From positions 33,269,675 to 33,333,674 of the forward strand of contig OZ018327.1 of assembly GCA_963969495.1 (NCBI GenBank): a stretch of DNA of 64,000 bases. Reading direction: 5' to 3'. Position 1 is the first letter of the stretch; the number at the start of each line of letters is the position of its first letter. This document shows positions 1 through 9,965 of the stretch, piece after piece. The position numbers were made by a program, and so were the translations under genes. Source of the stretch: Ceratothoa steindachneri (Eukaryota > Arthropoda > Malacostraca > Isopoda > Cymothoidae). The notes beneath the pieces were generated by a model, which was given only the letters and a program-made list of their open reading frames with translations, did not search any database and had not been told where the DNA came from.

Positions 1-1322
1 AGTCAAACCTGCTACTGAGGAGTTCTCAGCACGGCTTCCGAAGGCAACTGTCATGCCTGACGAACCTTGTGGAATTCTTCCACTTCGTCTTCAGTGAGCA
101 CGATCGGGATAAGGCGGTGGATGTAGTGTACTTAGACTTTCAGAAAGCCTTTGTTAAGGTACCACACCGCCGCCTTCTCTGGAAAGTGCGAGCGCTGGGC
201 ATAGACGGAAAAGTAGCCGGCTGGATCGAGAACTGGCTAAGTTGTAGACGGCAACGGGTGGTGGTGAATGGACAGGCTTCTGAGTGGGTGTCCGTTACTA
301 GCAGGGTGCCTCAAGGTTCTGTCCTGGGACCACTACTATTCATCATCTACGTCAACGACATGGACGGTGACATGGTTGCCAAGATTTCCAAATTTGCCGA
401 CGATACCAAGCTTGGTATGAACGTTGCAAAGGACGAAAATACTGCAAGCCTGCAGGAAGATCTTCGGAAGATTGGGGAGTGGTCTGATACGTGGCAAATT
501 CCTTTCAACGTAAACGAATGCAAAGTGATGCATATCAGCCACCGAAATCGTCAATCACCCTATATCCTTAAGGGCACTGCTCTTGAATCCACCGACACTG
601 AGAAGGACTTGGGTGTAACTTTCACGAGTGATCTCAAGTTCTCGAAACAGTGTATTGAGGTGGAGAAGAAAGCCCAAAGGATGTTAGGGTATATAAAGCG
701 ACAGTTTTGATATCAGAACAAGGAGATAGTACTGTGTCTGTACAACTCCCTCGTCCGACCGCACCTGGAGTATGCTGTACAATTTTGGAGTCCTTCATTC
801 CGAAAAGACATCGCGAGATTGGAACGCGTGCACGCCAGGGCAACCAAACTGATTCCCTCTATCAGACATAGAAGTTATGAAGATAGATTAAGGGAATTCG
901 ATATGTTCTCGATGGAGACCCAGAGACTACGTGGTCAGCTTATCGAAGTATTTAAAATACTTCGAGGCTTCGACAGACTGGGCTACGGGGATATTTTCCA
1001 GCTCAGCGAGGGAAAAACAAGAAATCACGGGTCTAAACTTGAACTGAAGCGATACCACCGTGATCTGTGTGGCAAATTCTTCACTTACAATATTTACGGT
1101 AGTTGGAACGCACTTCCGACGGAAGTTGTCAACAGTGAATCTGTTGACCAGTTCAAGTTAAGACTAGATAAAGTCTTGCGAAATCGCCGTTAAGATCCTC
1201 GCGAGTGATCTTCGAGGTTGCCAACGGACACCTTCGAAGATTACGCCAAAAGTACCCTCCTTGTATTGACCGTAAGGTCTCCTAGGGTACTTATTTTTCT
1301 TGTAGCTCCTTGTAGCTCTGTT
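1..1322 (+). mobile_element. CR1-group LINE, copy A (5' end outside window)
   Basis: Non-LTR retrotransposon copy running into the window from the left. It holds the RT palm and thumb, the C-terminal region and the 3' UTR. The 3' end carries two copies of a 10-bp unit close to CTTGTAGCTC near 1297-1320; the same position in copy B (26.25 kb) has two copies of CCTTGTTACT. Short tandem repeats at the 3' end are a known CR1-group trait. Its end lies inside a minus-strand Jockey/I-group LINE, so the CR1 copy inserted there later (inference from the order of breaks). Confidence 0.85.
3..1193 (+). pseudogene. CR1-group reverse transcriptase, C-terminal part
   Basis: The frame is open from base 3 to the TAA at 1191-1193 except for one in-frame TGA at 708-710. 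That stop replaces a Gly codon present in copy B. RT motifs visible in order are YLDFQKAF (active-site A), VPQGSVLGPLLF (B) and KFADDTKLG (C, with the catalytic Asp pair). After the stop come the thumb and C-terminal region (RPHLEYAVQFWSPS, LERVHARATKLIP, SYEDRLRE, WNALPTEVV). Family function: target-primed reverse transcription of the element's own RNA. One substitution in motif A (FVKV instead of FDKV) and a serine for glycine before VPQGS suggest early decay. Not expected to be active. Confidence 0.85.
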
Positions 1323-2330
1323 CCCTTTCTGTATTCTCACGGCTACGTGTATCGTGTAATCGGATTTCGTTATTGTCAAACCTAGTACTTTACAGTCGTT
1401 ACTGTATCCATATCTTGCATTATCCACGTTGATGTCTGCTACTTTTCTTCTGTATTTGGGAACTATCTGAAATTTGTCTCTGTTCGTACTGATTTTCCAT
1501 CTGCGTTCGTATTCGTTAATTCTTCGAATTTCTTCTGCCGTCCTTCTTGCTTGAAATTGAGCGTGCTTGTATGGAGACACCACAACTTTGGTAATATCAT
1601 CCGCAAATTGTATGTTCATACATCCCACCATCATTGGAGGGGGGGGGGGTGTCCGCTGTATAAACAGCGTATAATACCGGACTCAGGCAACTGCCTTGGG
1701 GCACTCCGGCCTCCAGCTTAAAGGGTTCCATTTGGTGATTACCCATGTCTATATACGCGTATCTATCAGCTATATAGTTGCATAGCAACCTTTCCAGCTG
1801 ACTGCTGAATCCGAGCCGAAGTATCTTATATTGTATGCCTTTCTGCCATACTTTGTCGAACGCTTTGGACACGTCTCTACATAATATGTCCATATTCTTC
1901 TTTTCGCATTTGACCTTGGCTATTTTCTCCATAATTAAACAGAGTGCCATATACGTGCTCCTGTTCTTCCGGAATCCGAATTGGCACTCATTGTACAGGC
2001 TGGTATCCACCAGATGTTGATCGAGTTTCTTCTTTAGATCTTTTCATATACTTTCTCGATGAAATCAAGCAGAGATATTGGTCTATAGTTTTCAACCATG
2101 TGTGGAGATTTTCCTGGCTTTGGGATAAAAATCAGTTTTGCTACCTTTAGGTCTTTAGGATAGTAGCCTGTATTAAGGCAGGCAATGAATAGGTTATTCA
2201 ATCCCTACAAGATGTTATTGGTCACTTCTGTGTAGTTTCTCTTTGTGGGTCCTGAGATTCCAGGCGCCTTTTGTTTGAAGCTGTTTATGGTATATTTTAA
2301 TTCCTGTACGGATAATGTAGCATCATTTCC
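1323..2330 (-). pseudogene. Jockey/I-group reverse transcriptase remnant
   Basis: Visible minus-strand pieces: FKQKAPGISG and LIFIPKPGK near 2270-2120, FGFRKNRSTYMAL then DVSKAFDKVW (motif A) at 2010-1840, AGVPQGSCLSPVLY (motif B) near 1700, and IQFADDITKVV (motif C, catalytic Asp pair retained) near 1600. The poly-G/poly-C run between B and C shifts the frame. Downstream reading continues to about 1320 and then runs into the CR1 tail. Family role: reverse transcriptase of a non-LTR retrotransposon. Confidence 0.75.
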
Positions 2331-2339
2331 CTTATTGTT

Positions 2340-3540
2340 GTTTCTCGTTATGTAAACCGAATAATAGTGTTGTCTGCTGGCCGTTGTCTGTTTGAGTTCT
2401 TCGACAATTACGTTCTTAAAATCAATGTCGAAATTTTCATTTTCTTCTTCGCTGATTCTAAAAACATTTCTCCAGTATTCTTTGAAAACTATTTCTATCT
2501 CACTTTCGTCCTCAATTAGTATCCCACTCTCCTCTTTAATCTTGATCTGATCCTTTGCTCTTTTCTCTTCATTCTATCTACCCATTTCCCAAATTTCTTT
2601 GGGGATTCTTCGACATCTAACTTCCTTACCTGGTTGTTCCAATATTCTTGTTGCTTATCGCTTATCATTTGCGTTAATTCTCTTTTATTTCTTCTAAGTT
2701 AGTTGTATAGGTCTCTACTAAGTCCTTCTCCCCGAACTTGTTCAGAGATAAGTCTCATTTTCGTATTTTTATTTATCATTTCTTGTGACCATCTAAAGCT
2801 TTGGATCGTTCTAAAGGCTCTTATTGGAATTATTTTTTCGTCTGCTCTAATCAGCGTCCTCCTAATTTCTCTAAGTCGATTTCTTCTATATTCGCTTTGA
2901 TGAAAGTCCTTGGTTCATATTCTCTTAAAACTTCTTTGTACTTTGTCCAGTCTGCCTAGTGATAGGTTTTCCATTTCTTACCTGGCTTCTGTATGGGATT
3001 CTGGTTAATGGTAAGTAGTGTAGCTATGTGGTCGCTGATCGATATGTCAACCAGTTCCCCCAAAAATATTAAATGGCAAGTTAAAGTTTGCGAGGCAGAT
3101 ATCTGGCTTACTTGTCGTTCTGTGATGTATATATGTGGGAAAATCTGGCCCCAGTCTTTGAAGCATTCTCCTATCCAGCATCGTTTTCAAATGCCTGCCC
3201 GCGTTGTTGTTTGTTCTATATCCGTTTTCCGCGCAGTGTGCGTTCAAGTCTTCCATAAATATGACTGGATTCCTGTTAATAAAAAGCTTAGTGAAGTGGG
3301 AAATTGTTAATCCGTCTCTTCTTTGGGGTTGGTACCCCGTGGCTATTATAAGACTAGTTAGTTTTAATTGTATCTCTACTGCTGCATAGGATTCGGTTAG
3401 TCTTTGCTGAGTCTTATAGTTTAGTTTCTTCTTGATTGCCATTGCTACTCCGTCATGTCTTTGTCTTGAAGGCTTTGTTGATACAACGTTGTAATTCCAT
3501 ATTTTTATTTTTCTGTTTCTAGGTATAATCCGTGGCCAGA
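2340..3540 (-). pseudogene. Jockey/I-group APE-type endonuclease remnant
   Basis: The open piece at 3442-3047 reads YAAVEIQLKL, ATGYQPQRRDG, MEDLNAHC, RIGPDFPTYI-like and TSKPDICLA. These correspond to the central and C-terminal parts of an exonuclease-endonuclease-phosphatase domain; compare GKDLNDR and RIGPDFPTY in copy B at 47.3-46.4 kb. The usual GDLN motif reads EDLN here. From 3040 to 2340 only stop-broken linker toward the RT is seen. In this family the domain nicks target DNA to prime reverse transcription. Confidence 0.6.
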
Positions 3541-3707
3541 TATTAAAATAACATCTTGGTCTAGCTCTCTAAAGATATTTCCGTATATGCATTTTTACCA
3601 ATCCAACCGTTAGTATTAATCTGAAGTATTTCCAGTTTACGTTTGTCCATTTTGATATTCCATTTTGGTTTTCCGTTTGTCTCTTTAGGTCTTGTTTAAC
3701 GTTTCTT

Positions 3708-5146
3708 CTACTTTATCTCGTTCTGTTCCCGTCTACACATGGTTACTTCCTCTCTTTTATGCGATAGTGATGTCGACGGGATCGGGGACTGCTTCGGTTG
3801 GGTTGATGTCTTATGTGAGCAGGATCTGGATTTTCTTTTCTTTTGGGCTTTCCTTCTGGTAACTCTAACCTCCTGGGCGGATTCTTCCATACTGCTATCC
3901 GATTAAGTTTCCTCAGTATTTAAGTGTTCATTGTTTTCGTCTAGCGGTTTTACTTCTTCGATTAGTGTTTTTGTTGTCTTGTCACTAATCTTCACCTTAA
4001 ATATTGCTGACGAGTCCACATCCTTGGAAAATTCATGGGTTCTAAACCGTTGTCCTTGAGCATTCCGCTTAGGGTATTCGCGTAGCTTCCGGGGTTGGCA
4101 ATGTTCAATATATGTGAGTGCAAGATACAGGTCCGTATCTTGACATTCAATGTTCTATATATGCTAAGTTGTATTTTTGTCCTTTGGTTGTTTATTGTAT
4201 TTTTTGTCGCCGAGGCGTATATCATGTTCTTCTGTCCCTTCAATCTTTCTTCGTTCTCCTTCCTTTTTATTATGTCTTTCCTTTTCGGGCATGACATCAC
4301 CATTGTCCGATGTGGTCATCCACAGTTTATGCACCGTTTGGTATATGGTCTTTCATTTCGTAACAACGGAAGCATATTTCTATGTTGATGAATGCGTCTC
4401 GCTGGATTTTGGTTTGCGGGATCATAGTGCAGAATGCCACAAGTCCTTTATCCATGATTTGGGTAGCCATTTCGGTGTTTTCGCAGACGATCTTAAGCAC
4501 GTGAGTGTGATCTCTGAGTTTTATAATATCATGAATTTTCAACCACGGTTGATTTGCTTGCAAGTCCTCCTTAATATCCTGAGGAGTGTTCATGCCTACC
4601 CATGACATAACCTTCCTGCCTACGACTGATTTATTGGCCGTGATCTGTGGGGGTTTATGCTTCAAGGTCAAGTTTGTTGAGTTTGATGCTGCCCGCAGAG
4701 GATAGGAGCTTCTCGACATCCTTGTTTTCAGGGCAGGTCACGCTGAATCCTGTCGGGACATCAAGGCACTTAATTAGTGAGATTTGCAGATCAATGAATA
4801 TATGTTGGTCTACTTCTTGTGGTGTCCTCTTCTTTCTCCGTTGGGCTTGAGACTCGGGGGGAGCCTTTTGATGAATTCCACTTTTCGTGTCGGTAATGGG
4901 TGGGGGGGTAATCCCCCCTTTTCTACTCTGTAAAAAAGTGACAGAATCTAAGAGTCTGAATCCTATTGTGAGTGTACCTATTAGTGCCTTAAATACCTGC
5001 CTATAACCCACACTCCGCAACCCTCCTACCTTAATGGGCCTACGATAATAGGCGCCTCTCAAAGATCTCCGACTCATGTCCTTAAGAGACACCCTTCTTC
5101 GCGCCCCCTTACAGGGCTTCCGAAGTTCACTATACCGTACTATCAA
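3708..5146 (-). pseudogene. Jockey/I-group ORF1 (gag-like) remnant
   Basis: Three overlapping minus-strand frames cover this region. The middle one (4719-4327) ends in IEICFRCYEMKDH, which matches the first zinc knuckle of copy B (FCFRCYKMESH). The next (4303-3992) begins MSCPKRKDIIKRK, matching the end of the knuckle region in copy B (ACPLKKDLIKKK). The other knuckles are lost between frames. The product binds element RNA in related LINEs. Clearly dead: at least two frameshifts. Confidence 0.6.
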
Positions 5147-5447
5147 GGAAGTATGAGCGCAATGAGGGTTTTGTTATGTTGCGAAGTGATGAAAGAAGCG
5201 TGAGTAAATAGTTCCTTCCTTATGGGAGGAACTACCCCGTGTTTAGCCACAGGATGTCTCTCCATTCAGACTAAGCACGCATTAATGTTCGGTGCAGCGA
5301 CGTGGAAAAGATTATTTGTGCAAACTTAGCACGACTCGTGTAATCAAACACTCACAAATCTTTACCTCCTTTATCAGGGAAAACGTTACTAAAGCGTAAA
5401 GAGAAAAAAACAACAGATAAACTGAGCTTTCTCTCATCTTGAGGCGC
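5147..5447. other. No gene seen
   Basis: Sequence upstream of the LINE copy; it may contain its 5' UTR. I see no supported coding or RNA gene. Confidence 0.4.
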
Positions 5448-6649
5448 TTTTCAATTTACTATGAAATAAACGCCACACATACAAGACGGTATTTAGCAGA
5501 TTACAAATGGGATTAATTTTTATACTTGCACTCGATATAAGTTCAAATAATATTAAATCTATACACTCTACTTATATTACCTTATTTTATAATGTTTTAC
5601 ATTATTATTCAATCTTGCAATTGTTATAGTATTATACATGAGCAATTTAATACAATTTAAGTTTCCTCGCTAAGATTGGGCACAATTTAGAGCGTTTAAT
5701 ACATTAAAATATAAGTTTTTAGAGTTTAATTTATAGTAGCTCGTTTGGAATTTAATTATAGATATGTTAATCTTAACAGAAACAAAACAGCTATTATATT
5801 AATTGTTTTTCTATAGGATTAAAGTCATTCACTGGCTGTCTAAATTTTTAATAAGCGGACATGGCGCCGTTTAGAGACATCACTTGAATGGTTGCCGAAT
5901 GTCACGATTTTTCTCTCATTTTTATGCTTAAATCACAATTTAATTTTTCACTCATCGATTAAACTCGATTTATATTAAATATATAGAAAAAATTGCATTG
6001 TAATTGTCATTTATTAATTGGAAATTATTATATGCCTGTATTTTGTTTATTTTAAACCTGTTATAAATTTCCTCAAATTAATGGAAATAAAACAAGGATT
6101 TAGTTGTTGTCATACAGATGAAAAAATGATAAAGATGACAGAAAATTGAAAACGTTTAAGCTGTTTATTCTCTAACGTAAAGAGATATTTAGATCACAAT
6201 GTTGACGATATTTACTATTAGCAAATAAACTCGTTACTTCTGGGGACTGAGCTGTGAAATTAAGGAAAACGATGGTTCTTAGTTTTAGAACACACGCTCC
6301 TAAGTAGTCCTGCATGAGTTTCTTCTTATTTCTTTAAGAGGTGATAGGCGATCGTTATTATTTTGTAGTTTTGCATTAATTAACTGGAGTATGGCATTGC
6401 GTACACATATACCACCAGCTTAAGGAACCTCCCCAAAAAAACTTTTCAAAAAAGAAAGCTAATACTATACGAGAACAGTGCTTCTTTTAAGCGCTCCTAT
6501 CCATTCGGATTCCGTTCCTTTAAATGTTGTTATGGTTCAATGTAGGAACCCGTTATAAGAAATCAAAGTGCTCATTTTTTTAGGTGTCTTCGAGTGCCTT
6601 ATTTCATCTTACGTTGTTGTCTGTATTTATAAATAAAAATTTGGCACAC

Positions 6650-6650
<1 letters not shown>
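5420..6650 (-). repeat. LTR-like repeat, minus-oriented copy (interrupted)
   Basis: The stretch 6645 down to about 6155, then about 5457 to 5434, is similar on the opposite strand to 29,740-30,235. Shared strings include TTATTTCATCTTACGTTGTTG near 6600 and TCATCTTGAGGCGCTTT near 5435. At 30 kb the same repeat is followed by Gypsy-type leader sequence, which suggests this is an LTR or LTR-derived copy. A segment of about 700 bp splits it. No LTR boundary motif could be fixed. Confidence 0.6.
5458..6152. mobile_element. AT-rich insertion with inverted ends
   Basis: Absent from the matching repeat at 30.18-30.23 kb, where the flanks join directly. Its edges are an inverted pair: TTTTCAATTT at 5448-5457 and AAAATTGAAAA at 6142-6152. 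It is very AT-rich with no coding frame, so a MITE-like non-autonomous element is the simplest reading. A clean target duplication was not found, so the exact ends are uncertain. Confidence 0.45.

Positions 6651-6653
<3 letters not shown>

Positions 6654-6700
<47 letters not shown>
6654..6700. repeat. (TA)n microsatellite
   Basis: Nearly pure TA dinucleotides directly beside the LTR-like repeat. Confidence 0.95.
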
Positions 6701-6703
<3 letters not shown>

Positions 6704-7553
6704 GAGGGACGAAAGCGTGTGACCAAAAAGTCTCGACAGGTACACACTACTGTACGCCAGACAGCCACTATCTGCGCTGGGCTTGGGTACGATTGAATTG
6801 GGGAAAAGGTAAGGACCTTCTACTTAGAGTGTAATATTATAGGTCTGCTCTTGAAAAGGGAATACGTTTGCCGGGTTCGTCTCAAGGGTTTTCGAAAGAC
6901 CAATGGCCAGGTCTTCGTCGATGGGGTCTCAATGCGAAGGCGTCCAGAGAGACTCCGAACGGGGTTGTAATTACTTCGGATCCAGGGAGAAGTAATCACG
7001 AAATTGAGTCGTCTGAGGACGGCAGGAAGTGTCAATCAATGTAGTGAGGCGAGAGAACCCCAGGATAATCTTCCAGGGTATAACGGGTTTCCATAATCTT
7101 CCTCTGGTTAGGTCGGATAACACGACGACGACCTTCAGACCAGATCACAAGGGCGAGGGGATCACTTCACAGGAGACAGATACTAGGGTCTGGACGGCAA
7201 GAAGCTCTGGTTCTCTCTATCTGCTGAGGATTTGCAGACATCACCTTAAATAGGAGCCACAGCCATGGTCGACAGAGGGATTCGCGCAAGAGAGCCTCCC
7301 AAGAGGAAATCGGACGTGGCTTAAGCAAACATGAACCTTGATAATTTGGGGCATCGGCGAGGCGAACGGAAAATAAGATTCCATTCTACCCCAAGAGGAG
7401 GAAGATGGACACGGCTGCCACCTTTGAAGCGGGACAGCGTTACCAAACTGGGGGAAAGAGGGTGATAACGCACCCAAAATTAAACAGAGCTGCGTCGATC
7501 TGTCTTGACCAGAAAAATTCTGTGTGATAAGGCGTATTGAGTTTATGCTTCCT

Positions 7554-7555
<2 letters not shown>
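6701..7555. other. Between two (TA)n tracts, no gene recognised
   Basis: Moderate-GC sequence. Short open frames exist on both strands (for example 7241-7477 minus), but none shows a domain I recognise. Its position between the Gypsy remnant and an LTR-like copy suggests old retroelement sequence. Confidence 0.35.

Positions 7556-7615
<60 letters not shown>
7556..7615. repeat. (TA)n microsatellite at the Gypsy 3' side
   Basis: About 60 bp of TA repeat. The neighbouring sequence (TAGCCACTAAATT, TAAATATTTAT) is the inverted counterpart of the sequence next to the (TA)n at 25,392, so both Gypsy copies carry a TA tract at the same place. Confidence 0.9.
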
Positions 7616-7618
<3 letters not shown>

Positions 7619-9965
7619 CGGGATTTGTAGCCACTAAATTGTGACTGCCATAATAAATATTTATAAATAATGGAATTAGGATTTCTCGCAAATGTAAATC
7701 GTTTACTGGATCGAGTCTAAACTTCCGCTTTTCTACCATTCCTTTGGGTATCTGGAATAGATTCTACGTTACTGTCATCATTGTTTTCTTTCTGATAATT
7801 TTACTCAATTTTATTCCGGAGTATCTAAAATTTTTTCTGTCTATTCACTATTGTTTGACTCTTTGTAGTTTGCAAGTAACTTTCCTCTCTGTTTAATTTT
7901 GCTGTTTTTAGTCTGTCTATGGATACCGTATGTTGACGTCCATTTGTGAATTCTAGTTTGTACACTATGAATTCGCGTCCCACAACACGTAACGAACCTG
8001 CATAACACACTTCTAGAGGTTTTCAAAAGGGATTAACACGGACCCACACAGGCGTGGCATCTCGTAATTCCTTGGGTACGAACAATTTTTGTACTGAGTC
8101 TAGATGTCTTTCAGAAATTTTTGGATACTTCATGTTATTTCACACCAAGGTTGAGTATTTCTGGGAGAGGAAGATGATTTTGATGCCGGGTTGAAACGAT
8201 TTCATTTTTCCATCTTGCTCTGTGCTGTTGTCAAAGAACGGAGGTCAGACGAGACTATTTGCACCGAGTTGACATTCGAGGATAAGCGTTCAATAACTAC
8301 ATTATCTTCACCACGTATGTACGTTATGTCGTTATTATATTTTAATAGCCCACTCCTGCTACGTTATTGGTTGTCAGTCTTTTCACGTAGGGGCGAGGTA
8401 AAAACAGGTACTAATGCTTTGTGATCCGTACATAAGGTCACATGTAGACCTTTGATCATGTATTTGAAATGGATCACAGAAAGATACACAGCCAGGAGTT
8501 CCCTGTCATAGGGTGACTATGGTTGCCCTGTTTTGCTCAACTTGCTGGAGAAAAACGCTACTGGCTGTGGAAACCCATTCACCATTTGATGAAGAGTAGT
8601 ACCAAATGCGAATTGAGAGCTGTTTGTCATTAATTGCTACGGTGAATTATTAGGTAACTGGTGACGTATCTTGATCAAGTTTGCCAGGCCTTCTTTGGTA
8701 GCATTAATCGCTTCCCGTGCAGCATCATTCCAGACGAGCTCTCGAGTTTTTGATTGAAGTCGTAGGAGTTGAGTCAGAGGAGCTGCAATTGAAGCAAAAT
8801 CAGGCATCCCCCTCCTATAATAGCCTACCCTACCTAGGAATGTATGTAGTCCTTTTTAAACTGGCAATAAGTGTATTTCACTGATCTCCCTCACCTTCCT
8901 CGCTAGAAGGCATTTTCCTGCAGCTGAAAAATGGTAGTCTAAAAAGTCAATTTATTCCTTCATGAACTCGCATTTTTTAAATGAATTCACAAATTATTCT
9001 TCGCCATTATTTTTCCGGCTGTCTAGATGTTCAATTTGTCCATTTCTGTTATCTGAAAAAATTAGAATATGGTCACTACAGAGATAAACGAATTCCAAGC
9101 CACTAAATATATTGTATTTTTAAGACCAAACGGCAATCTCAAGAATTCCCAGAGCTCAAGGGATTTGACACACCAGTTGTTTTTTTTTATATCTACTTGA
9201 TTCATTAGAATTTTGTTATATGCCCGAGCCAAATCTACTCACGATAAAACAAATTTACCATGGAGATAATTAAGCATGCTCTGAATTTTGGGCATAGTAT
9301 ACCGGTCTGGTTTTGTTATTGCGTTCAGGGAGCGAAAATCACCAACAACTCTATACTCGCCTATGGTATTCTTTTGCAACATATGAATGGGTGAAGCCCA
9401 TGGTGACTTTTGTGGACGTAACACACTTGCTTCGATTGTTGCTTTGGCAACATGTAACTTCTCCAATGAAAGTGGCTTTGGACAGGCGACAGTTGGTGGG
9501 TGGAACGCTACCAGTCTCGATTGTATGCACTACAGAGGTAGGTGGGGAAGAATAAAAATCTAGAAAACTGGGCCTATATAAAGATTCGTATTGACGCAAA
9601 ACTTCCCTGCAATTGGTTAATAAATACGAGAGGTCATTATTAATTAATGATGCTACAGGTGCATCTCTAAAGCGATATTCGGAGGTAAGGACTGGATAAC
9701 CTTCTGCTTCAAAGGGGCCTCATCAACTCTAATTTGCAATGCAATCCTTCACAGCTCTTCGAGATTTAGAGATGGTCGTTAGGTAGGTGGGGAAGATGCG
9801 ATTCATTTCTCGAAGAGATTTTGTAATGTCCATCTTAAAGAGTCCAATTACTTCTGTCCTAAGGAGAGAAAGAGGATCCATTGTTTCGGGTGGTAAATCA
9901 GCCAGGATATGAAAAAAAATTGTCTTTCCGACTTATCCTTGAAATGTAGAATTGTGCTTTCCCTA
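7616..9965 (-). pseudogene. Gypsy-type LTR retrotransposon, copy A (gag-pol remnant)
   Basis: Read on the minus strand, in order: a gag piece (9960-9840, matching 18,230-18,340); RT with SPWASPIHMLQKN, GEYRVVGDFRSLNA and DRYTMPKI (9466-9239); RNase H with SSQFAFGTTLHQ, PVAFFSSKLSK, YDRELLAVYL and CTDHKALVPVF (about 8640-8390); and an integrase C-terminal piece, GREFIVYKLE then HTVSIDRLKTA (8010-7870). The protease and part of the integrase found in copy B are missing. Frameshifts and stops are common. Family roles are RNA packaging, reverse transcription and integration. The antisense reading of 9313-9555 resembles the antisense of 22,208-21,969, confirming that copies A and B are inverted to each other. 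Confidence 0.8.

Larger units (their letters stand above)
1323..5146 (-). mobile_element. Jockey/I-group LINE, copy A, degenerate
   Basis: A long minus-strand LINE with ORF1 (gag-like, about 5146 to 3708) followed by ORF2 (endonuclease about 3540-2340, RT about 2330-1323). Order and protein motifs match the better preserved copy at 44.7-49.0 kb, in the same orientation. The 3' end is missing because the CR1 copy at 1-1322 interrupts it. There are many frameshifts; a run of 13 G at about 1637-1649 breaks the RT frame between motif B and motif C. Clade assignment within the Jockey/I group is tentative. Confidence 0.75.
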
